Source: Sarcocystis neurona
Taxonomy: Eukaryota > Apicomplexa > Conoidasida > Eucoccidiorida > Sarcocystidae
Direction: 5' to 3'
NCBI GenBank assembly: GCA_000727475.1
Contig: KL647292.1
Location: 2,507,186-2,571,185, forward strand
DNA length: 64,000 nucleotides
Below the pieces are notes generated by a model, which was given only the letters and a program-made list of their open reading frames with translations, had not been told where the DNA came from and did not search any database. Position numbers and translations under genes: made by a program. This document shows, piece by piece, positions 56,801-64,000 of the stretch (positions are counted from its first letter, which is position 1; each line of letters opens with the position of its first letter).

Positions 56801-59800
56801 TCTTTAAAACTACGTGATGGCATACGTTTTAGAACTGATTTCGGTTCAATGCACGGGCTCCTCACGTCCTCCCAGACAACGAAGTGAACGTCACCTAGGC
56901 AGAAAATGTTTCACGATTGTGGTGGAGTTTCTCAGACCACTACAGTCGAAGGAACACTTCAGTCGTCGACCACCGTACGTACGATAGGATATCTTTTTCT
57001 CAATTTGTCTGTCCACAAGCGTACGAGGGACGTTACTCTTTTCCAAATCCACTGACCCTGTTTGATAAAATACCAATTACAGTTGCGGATGCCCTCGCCG
57101 AATCATTGACCATGTGCACTCTGCTGTCTACAGCGGTGTGGACCTCCTCGTTACACGGGAAACTAGACGCAGAGATACGAAGGAGTGAAGAAGTTCGTTT
57201 TCGAAGACGAGTTCGATTACTCTTAAGAAATGAGGGAATGTCGTCGCTCGTGTATGCGCCCGTGTATACTGGTGTGAGGAATGTTAAAGCCTGTCATATA
57301 GTGTGAACTAGAGGCCCTAAGAAATAACACGATTTGAATACTCCCCTGCCGCCTAGTTTGATTCTGGATGATGTGTGTTCAATCCTTGTGATCTACGTCT
57401 TCAGAATTCTTCCGCCTCCGCAGTTCCGTACGCTGGTTCACAAATAGGGATACGATCTGTCATGAGACCAGGACAAAGATAAGTAGACGAACCCTTATCT
57501 TCTACAGACCCGTTGCTCTCGAAGAAGGAAGTGAACGACGGCTTCTACTGTCCTCTGTGTTAGATCTTCTCTGCGCTACGTGGATCACGTTGCAGCCGGT
57601 CGGTGGCGCCATCTGTGTGAGCGCTCTCCCGGCTACCAGCTACACAATGCGCATTTTGGGGGTGCGTTGTAGCACGCCTCGACTTTTCCTTATCTATTCC
57701 TCCCATTTGAACACATCAAATCGTGGTGTATGCATCGTTTTTAAACTGGTGAAGCATTTCCCTTGCCTACCATGTAGCAGATTTGTGGCTGGTCCTCCTT
57801 GATAGTTTTGCAGATCATCTCCTCGCTGTCTATCTCGCACTTTTCCTCGGTCCTCCTCATCAGAATCTCCTTGCAAGTTCGTTCAACTGTAACGGGGGCA
57901 TAGTAACAATCTTTCTGCGCTGATGCGTCACTCCCTACCGCGGTCGAGGGGAAGGATGTCGTTCGCGTATACGGTACGAATTTGTACCCTACTGCGCGTC
58001 TCAAGTAACGAGGGTCTCTCTCGTCGTCTGTTTTTCCCTGCGTCGCCGTTATCTCCGCTCCAGATTTTTCTTCGCTCTGCACTTTCTCCGATGCTGCGCT
58101 GTTGTCATGAGAAGCGTCGTGAGCGGGCCGCTCGTGGAGAATCCTGTTTTGTCCCTGATTTGCACCGTCACCCTTTGACTGTCCACGCTGCCCTGCCTCT
58201 GTAGATCCACCTTGTTGTCCTTCTTCAGCAGAGTTACCTAGATGGTTTTGAGCCGGCTTACCGCAAAAGAGTTGCACTTCTGTGTATGAGCAGTCGTAGG
58301 TTGATACAACTGGCTTGTCCTGCAGCACAGAAGGGTAGACTGCTGAAGAATACGGTCACGTGAATTTGGAACAAGCTGCAAGTAAACTCATTTTCAAAAG
58401 CGGACGTACTCTCCTTGAGAAGTTGAGACCCGCGAGGCTACTTTTCTGCCGTGCTGCTTCAAAAGAGGAATTTCAATCGAGCACCAGTGAACTTCCAAGT
58501 GAGCCAAATTCTATTCAGGTGAATTACGCAACAGCAAGGTACCTTGTGAACGAGAGGATACTTCTCGTGAAACATCTCCACTGATAGAGCAGCTACGACT
58601 TGACTAAATCAAACTAAACCGACACTTATGATGAAAGTTAACAAAGTAGCACGTGGTGGACTCTCTCGTTGTATCGCTGAACTGCATTTTCCGCAGAGAC
58701 GCAGCACAGTCTTGTGAGGTCGTGAATTTAAAGTCTCGGTCACATGCAAGCAACAACAGTGGCTTCCAAGGACTGGAATGGCCGACAACGACTGTTGTCA
58801 AGTTTCTAAAAGGCGAGTGCAGAGAGTTGGATTCTTGTCTTGTACGGGTTTCCAGCGGCGGTGGAAGTTCTGTCCATAGTTTCCTCTGGAATCGTTTTGG
58901 AGAGAATTTGCCTTTCGTCAACTTATTGCTGCCACCGGAGAATGCGTGGAACAAATCTTCCGTCGCTAGAGACCAGTGTACATGAACCGATCCACACATG
59001 GAGACATTGACACTCACTCGTGAATGTGCACAGAATTTCCGCAAACGTTACCTAAAGAGAAGTTGAGAAGGAAGGAGCAGGCATAACGACACACGAAAGG
59101 ACAATGAAATGACACATATGTCGGGTGAGTGACGGATCTGCGCACGTGTCTACACGAGTTTGAGCAGCTTTACACCTGTACGCTATGTTGGCATATAAAT
59201 ACATGTATACATACAAATATTTATTACCTGTGCGTTGCTGTATCACTGGAATATCCAGTCCAAGCTGGATATTCTAGATAGGAGCGAAGACTTGTCTAAC
59301 TTTCTTCCAAGATGAAAAGCTGAGGAGCTGGTCATGTCTGAATTCTGCGAAAAAATTTGCAGATAAAGTGCCCGTTTCGTCACAGATGGAAGTGTACCTT
59401 GATGCAGGGCGCAGTCTCCTTCCGTTTGACCGTTTTGCATTCCGGCTTCGCTTTTGATCTTGAACATCGGTATGGCACATGTTGTTCCTTTTTTTCGAGG
59501 TAAGTCGAGGCGTCTCGTGTCGCAGCAGATTCACCTCCTGCGAGAAGGGGGCCGTACGAATTGGCGTGGAACGATAACGAAACGGTCTCACTTCGACTGT
59601 CTCCGCGCCGGCGAATTCACTGTTTGCAATGATCTGCTATTTGATGCATTACTTATAGATACGTACTCGCACACTCACACGCATTGTGAGTACGCCAGAG
59701 CATTATATCGAGCTTTGATTTTTTAAATGTGAAACGGTCTACGCCTTGCTCGCTCTTCTCTGTTCATCCTCGCCCTGCCTCCTTACGTGAAACGGAAGAA

Positions 59801-62133
59801 ACTCGAACTAGTTCCGCTAAATTTTGGCCCATATTGGCACTGAATACTTCTTCAAGCCTTTACATCCCTCAGCACTTTATCTCGTAGAGGGGTTCACGAG
59901 AGGCATACTGCCTTGTGCTCCGCTTTACTTGTAAGAGACTACGAATGGACAGCCATCCAGTGTGCCTCACGTTCTCTGCCTCTACTCAATCAGCACGTTA
60001 TAATATCCGCCAATAACACCTCATAGGTAGCGCTGCTATTTTGTGTCTACCGCCGGGTCGCCGCGGTTTTCGCCTAAACCGTAGTAATCGTGTGCTCAGC
60101 AGCACGAGGCAAACTATCTTTTGCAGCTTCCAAGAACACTTGTGCACGCTCGGGCGACAAGCCGAGAAACAAAGTGGCAGATCATTTCTCCTCATGAACA
60201 AAGTCTGCTAGCGTGATAGTGTTTCATTCCCTCATCAGATAAATGTGACGAACGTTTCCACTGCCGCAGTGATCCGTTTGGCTCTTTACCTTGCCGTGGT
60301 GTCCTCTTTTGCTCTGTACCGTGTCCTCCTGCATTTCCCGCAAAAGGTGCATCATCCAGCTTCGTGTCTGCTAGCCTTTGTAGAGAATTCGCCTCCAGAT
60401 ACCTGAGCTTTCTCAGAATTTTGAAAGGCGTAATCCTGTCTTTCTTCTTCAGTGGAGCTTCCTGGCTGGAGTCGCCAACGACTATAGACCCGTCTGGATG
60501 TCCCGTGACGAAGGCGGGATGCCCGTCACAAAAGGTTCCCAATTCCTCCTTGATACACGTATAAGGGACGGACTTTATGATAGACCTTGTGCATTGATCT
60601 TTCATTGGTGTATCTGCGGTCTTACAGCTTTCAACAGTGGAGCTCAGAGCGCAGGGATAAGGCTGCTGGATCATCCACTCCTTCACACACTTTTCTTGCT
60701 TGTCTACCAGCCGTTGGGTACACTTGAGCTCGTAGTCTACTAAGGTGCAGACTTTTGTCGTCCATCGTACGCCAACCTGAAGTCGCCCCACAAATGGACA
60801 TTCACCTCTGCTGTTGAAGAGTACGTGCCTGTATGTCGTCGAAGCTGCTGAGGACCTCAATGAGTTAGAGGCTCTCTGCTAGAATCGTGGGCACAGCACA
60901 ATTTGATATAATGGTGGCAATGATAATATGAGTGTCTCGGACACGTTTTCCGTGTCCTTTCCGAGCTGCAACACCTCCAAATTTCACCTCTGTTTTATGT
61001 AGAAGAACGTACGTACACGAACCTTCCCTTACGTCGTGGTAGGGCGAGGGCAGCTGCGCGTTTGCGTGCGTAAGAGTGCGCGTGCATTTAGATGAAAGGC
61101 CACATCCTTGATACCTTCTACTTCTACGAAAGCAGAACTGCTTACTCGCCTGGAGAGCCACGAAGTTGAAATACAAATTGATTTTACTTGCGTGTCGGAA
61201 TAAGAGTGTATCTGGATAGATTAGAACAGATCCGCTTTATATCCATGCACTACTGAAGGGCAGGTGAAGAGCAGCGACGCTAGCAAAAAATATGTATTCA
61301 GCGTATTTACTTCTGCGTTATTGCCTATTCTACCACGTATTACATTATTGCGTGTGACTTCTTCATTTCTCGTGGAGTTTATGATGGTGCTGCACATGCA
61401 TCTTCTAATCTGACGTGGTATACAAGTCAGTACCCAGGGACATGCGATTTGTTCCGTGCCCGAAGGAATACCCTCCTCAGAAATGTTGCGTGCGCCTAAA
61501 GGAACGCTTCTGGAATGGAGGCAGGATTTCAGCAGCACGCTTTTGCTCATCAGGCTTTATGTCCTCCGCAGTAGGGCTACGGAGGCAGACAAAAAGTGAC
61601 TACGTGATTCCTACTCCTGAATGCCTATCGAGAAGCTATTTTGCCCTTCCTTAATCACTAGAAATTACTTTATGGCAGATCCGTGGCGCCGCGGTAATGG
61701 TGGGACGACAATTTATTTGTTTCTCTTTCTTCAAGCAGCTGTACGGCTCCTGGATCACCACCGTTTCAACGCAGAAATCCTCTTCCTCTTTTTCGACGTA
61801 TCCGCAGTGCAGGCCGTCTTTCTCTCTTTCTCCGTCTCTGGGCTTCTCTCTGTAGATTCTCCTGCGTTGTGGTGTGGGAGAATCTACTGTATAAACCTGT
61901 ATTAGGTGCACTGAAATTGATGCATACGAAATCAAAGCAAGCACCAGAAGAATATGTATTCTTGAGGGAGGAAAGATCAGGCATTCACAAGCAACTCGCT
62001 GGGCACCAAATCCTTGAGTACCTCGATTCGACGAGGTTCGTGTAGCACACGCAGCAACACCGGTAAGAGTTTCAATATGAGGAGTTCTTCTGATTGCTGT
62101 TACTCTCAGGCTTGCTGCTTCTGAAAGCTTCAT
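49668..62133 (-). CDS. Oocyst-wall-like cysteine-repeat protein with giant disordered tail, six exons
   Basis: Exons in transcript order: 62133-61669, 60776-60290, 58342-57771, 55939-55559, 55059-54868, 53822-49668; 6,252 nt, about 2,083 residues. The N-terminal third is a periodic array C-x10-C-x11-C-x8, about ten intact units, with spacings that stay exact across four splice junctions. Two places are broken by long low-complexity insertions (exons 2-3 and exon 4). Regularly spaced cysteines of this order are the hallmark of coccidian oocyst wall proteins (COWP/OWP), secreted from macrogamete wall-forming bodies. I infer that role but have not matched a specific member. The tail (exon 6) is Pro/Ala/His/Thr-rich with HPY-type tracts and three helical patches, ending NVYITINIDENGDLDVV. 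A hydrophobic segment at about 58-79 may be the signal; the 5' end is the least certain part. The two halves could be separate proteins only if exon 6 has an unrecognised start; the continuous frame argues against that. Confidence 0.85.
54307..54460. repeat. TATG/CATA microsatellite in wall-protein intron 5
   Basis: Alternating TATGTA, TACATA and (TA)n runs in the intron between exons 5 and 6. The intron otherwise holds a minus-strand Cys-containing open segment (54,690-54,810) that is not needed by the exon phases and would break the cysteine spacing. Confidence 0.75.
54868..55059 (-). CDS. Wall-like protein exon 5
   Basis: 64 codons between AATGTCCAG and ATGAAG/GTAAAA. AVQKSMEYS completes x11; the spacings are then 8, 10, 11, 8, 10, and it ends two residues after a cysteine. 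It is a whole-unit, phase-0 exon, the cleanest module of the array. Confidence 0.92.
55559..55939 (-). CDS. Wall-like protein exon 4
   Basis: Acceptor TGCCTACGCAG; KKTTKESVN completes the x11 spacer. An Ala-rich insertion of about 70 residues replaces one x8 spacer. C-x10-C-x11-C-x8-C-x10-C follows, ending CYR before GTAAGT. Confidence 0.88.
56229..56368. repeat. (ACAT)n tetranucleotide microsatellite
   Basis: About 140 bp of CATACATACATA with occasional ATAT, GTAC and AAACGCAC interruptions, flanked by (CA)n at both ends, in wall-protein intron 3. All frames are open across parts of it, giving Tyr/Met/Cys/Val or His/Thr/Ile repeats that are not coding. Confidence 0.95.
56990..57306 (+). other. 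Open plus-strand segment in wall-protein intron 3
   Basis: About 105 codons without repeats, ending TGA at 57,304-57,306. Reads FPNPLTLFDKIPITVADALAE and later a basic helix. Antisense to the wall-protein gene and without recognised motifs; it could be a nested exon or chance. Confidence 0.2.
57771..58342 (-). CDS. Wall-like protein exon 3
   Basis: Acceptor TATTCTTCAG gives the 2 nt needed after exon 2. Begins AVYPSVLQDKP, then a C-x8-C pair, a Gly/Gln/Ser-rich insertion of over 100 residues, then C-x10-C-x11-C-x8-C-x10-C. Ends CYM before GTAGGC, phase 0. Confidence 0.87.
60290..60776 (-). CDS. Wall-like protein exon 2
   Basis: Acceptor GGGGCGACTTCAG; VGVRWTTKV completes the x11 spacer with exon 1 exactly. 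Cysteine spacings then run 8, 10, 11, 8, 10, 11, 8. A Lys/Gly-rich insertion without cysteine follows. The donor is GGCAAG before GTAAAG (one base of an Ala codon). Confidence 0.87.
61669..62133 (-). CDS. Wall-like protein exon 1
   Basis: Met at 62,131-62,133 (complement). A hydrophobic stretch (IHILLVLALISYASISVHLI) is followed by a charged linker and cysteines 110, 121, 133, 142 and 153, giving x10, x11, x8, x10. Ends CHK before GTAATT. An acceptor-like CCTAATACAG just before VYTVDSPT means the true exon could begin there, with the signal peptide encoded elsewhere. Confidence 0.7.
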
Positions 62134-64000
62134 TGCTGCAAAATTAGCTAACGCAACTGCTAGTGACAGTCGTGAGAGAAGTCAGCCCCCCCCCAAGGCG
62201 CGTTCGTCTTTCCGCTTGAGATCGGCTGTCGAGAACACATCGATTTGCTGCTGTGGCGTTCGGGACTTTCTCATTGAACTTCTGAAGTCGTTTCATTCTA
62301 CAACTTATAAAGGTTAACTTGTTGTAAATGCTTTCCATAGAGAGTCGGTTGCTTCTTGGCCGAGCCATTGGAAGTGTCCACTAGTCAGAGTGGAAGCAGG
62401 AACATCAGCATTAGAATCCAAAAGCAGCACTGGGCGCCACTGAAAATGCACTGGAAGGCGAAAAATGCTGGCGAAAAACTGACTGGAGGCAAGAAGGTGA
62501 AGAACAGTACTACCTGCAACGAACATGGTTGTACAATGAAACCTTCAAAGTTGCTCCGATGTTCCACTACAGCACGCTGAGAAAATTGACGAATACAACA
62601 AAGACTCGCGGCAAGCGAGGGAGGAAGGAATGGTAGAATATGAACTTTCTCTCATTCTTGTGAGTGCGCGCAAGTTACTTGACACGTTTTTCAGGAAAGA
62701 TTCACAACTGAGAAACTTCCTTGGGAAAAGAACCGAGCACATACGGAAAAAGCAGACATTGACAATTCACTTTTACTGACTATGCGATCTACCTCGGAGA
62801 ATCACAGACTAATAAAGTTCATTTTCCGTTTCGCTGCAACCACTAGGGTCAACAACCGACAAACAGACCCCTTCAGTATGCCCTTGTCCATTGTGCCTGC
62901 TGCAGTGAATTTCGCAACTATGTGTAAATGGCAGGCAGTCACGTGGAGGCGCTATCGCTGCTCGAATGCTTCCGGTGCACTTGGAGGTGGGACGCTGCTT
63001 ATTAAAACTACCGCAAAGGCAACGACAAGTTCCACAGTTGTAGCTACCCGCTCACGCATATGTCCACATAGTCACCTACTTCAGTTGACCTAACATTGGA
63101 AAGTAGAGGGAGGTGTTCGTAGAAAAACACGCCAGGAGTCACTATGACCAGCAGCCGCACGTAGGGCATAGCGGGCCCGAAGACGATGCAGCTCGCAACG
63201 TACGCGACAGTTTACTTTTATGTGCCTATTGGTGTGCGCGTAGGGAGTTTCCGGCACTCGCGGAGCAGAAAAGTGCAAGTGGAGACAAATACAGCAAAGC
63301 AGTGAGAGACTGCAACGTCGCTGAGACCCTAGAGTGTGGTGGTGGTATTCTTCGTAGACTACGACGCATACGAGATACAGGAGGACCAAGCGCTAACCGA
63401 GGGGTAACGGTCAGTATCGTATTTTCAAGGTAGATGCACTAGAATGCAGTGAGAATTCTTCTGCCGTTTAGCGGGCGCACTACTGAAAACAGGGGTGCTC
63501 TGTATATCGAAACTGGAGGTAAGTATGGAATGGCTGCTCGTAGGATCCGACAGAGCACCTAGGTTAGCACACGGGAGAGGTTCTTTAACGAATCAAATAG
63601 GAGCATATCACTTCTGGGGTCCTCGGAATTCTCCTGGCCTATATATATACAGATACACATGTACATGAGTCTTTACTGGTAAATGTGTTAACTCTATGTC
63701 ACGTGTTCGCGCGGAACACGCATGTGAAGCTCACAATACGGCAGCGGCCACACTCTGCATACCATAAAACATACTATTCCATCCCGCATAAGAGCGAGTT
63801 TCGGGTATGGCGGATGACCTGCTGCATTGCAGATCCCGCTTCGGGTCCACTATAACGTGCAACAAAAACGAAAGCTATATTCGTAGTGCTCCCCAGTGAA
63901 GTCTTTCTACAGCTGTTCGTGCACATCATTGTATGTGTAGAAATAGAGCCGCTGCACGAGTGTCTAATTAGGAGTGGATTTCCAGAGACAGTAAAAGTGA
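62134..64000. other. Right edge, upstream of the wall-protein gene
   Basis: Should contain the promoter and perhaps a signal-peptide exon of the minus-strand wall-protein gene. I see neither with confidence. Composition is even, with few microsatellites until (TA)n near 63,642. Confidence 0.45.
63179..63400 (+). CDS. Candidate exon, unknown protein
   Basis: A non-repetitive plus-strand frame reading AARNVRDSLLLCAYWCARREFPALAEQ (in part) and then an Arg/Gly-rich end. It could be spliced at GAGGG before GTAACG near 63,404. No family recognised. The acceptor (CCGAAG) is poor. Divergent from the wall-protein gene. Confidence 0.22.

Noticed and set aside
1..64000. CRISPR arrays, bacterial operons or prophage
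   Set aside because: Spliced eukaryotic genes throughout; the repeats are microsatellites and tandem duplications without spacer structure.

Overview
The window is nuclear DNA of a coccidian apicomplexan, most likely an Eimeria/Cyclospora-type species. The evidence is: intron-rich genes with GT-AG introns; an oocyst-wall-type cysteine-repeat protein; a Shewanella-like phosphatase of the kind known in Apicomplexa; a flagellar protein (coccidian microgametes are flagellated); CAG/CTG-type triplet tracts; and long noncoding stretches full of TA, TATG and ACAT microsatellites. The genus cannot be fixed from the sequence alone. All names come from motif and family recognition by eye; no search was run.

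Layout. 1-1,674: no supported gene, ending in a CTG-rich tract. 1,675-2,067 (+): 3' exon of a RidA-family protein with a low-complexity insertion. 2,068-9,663: about 7.6 kb of repeat-rich noncoding DNA. 9,664-22,199 (+): nine-exon CFAP91/MAATS1 gene, 836 codons, all junctions in phase. 24,394-35,335 (-): seven-exon D-glutamate cyclase (DUF4392) gene, convergent with CFAP91. 35,941-36,511: a large foldback element followed by a second copy of its loop. 36,783-39,945 (+) and 40,154-41,518 (-): two phase-consistent exon chains of unknown function. 41,762-43,459 (-): Shewanella-like protein phosphatase. 43,460-49,667: no firm gene, with a purine-rich plus strand. 49,668-62,133 (-): six-exon gene for a very large oocyst-wall-like protein (about 2,083 residues). 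Its N-terminal third is a strict cysteine-spacing repeat and its C-terminal two thirds is a Pro/Ala/His-rich disordered tail. 62,134-64,000: one weak candidate exon.

The strongest observation is in the last gene. Cysteines recur as C-x10-C-x11-C-x8 across exon junctions, and four of the five introns sit two residues after the same cysteine of the unit, all in phase 0. This validates the gene model independently of any database and suggests the repeat array grew by duplication of exon modules. CFAP91 (male flagellum), SHLP-type phosphatase (sexual/mosquito stages in Plasmodium) and the wall protein (female gamete/oocyst) may all act in sexual stages. That is inference from family knowledge, and it does not imply an operon-like arrangement.
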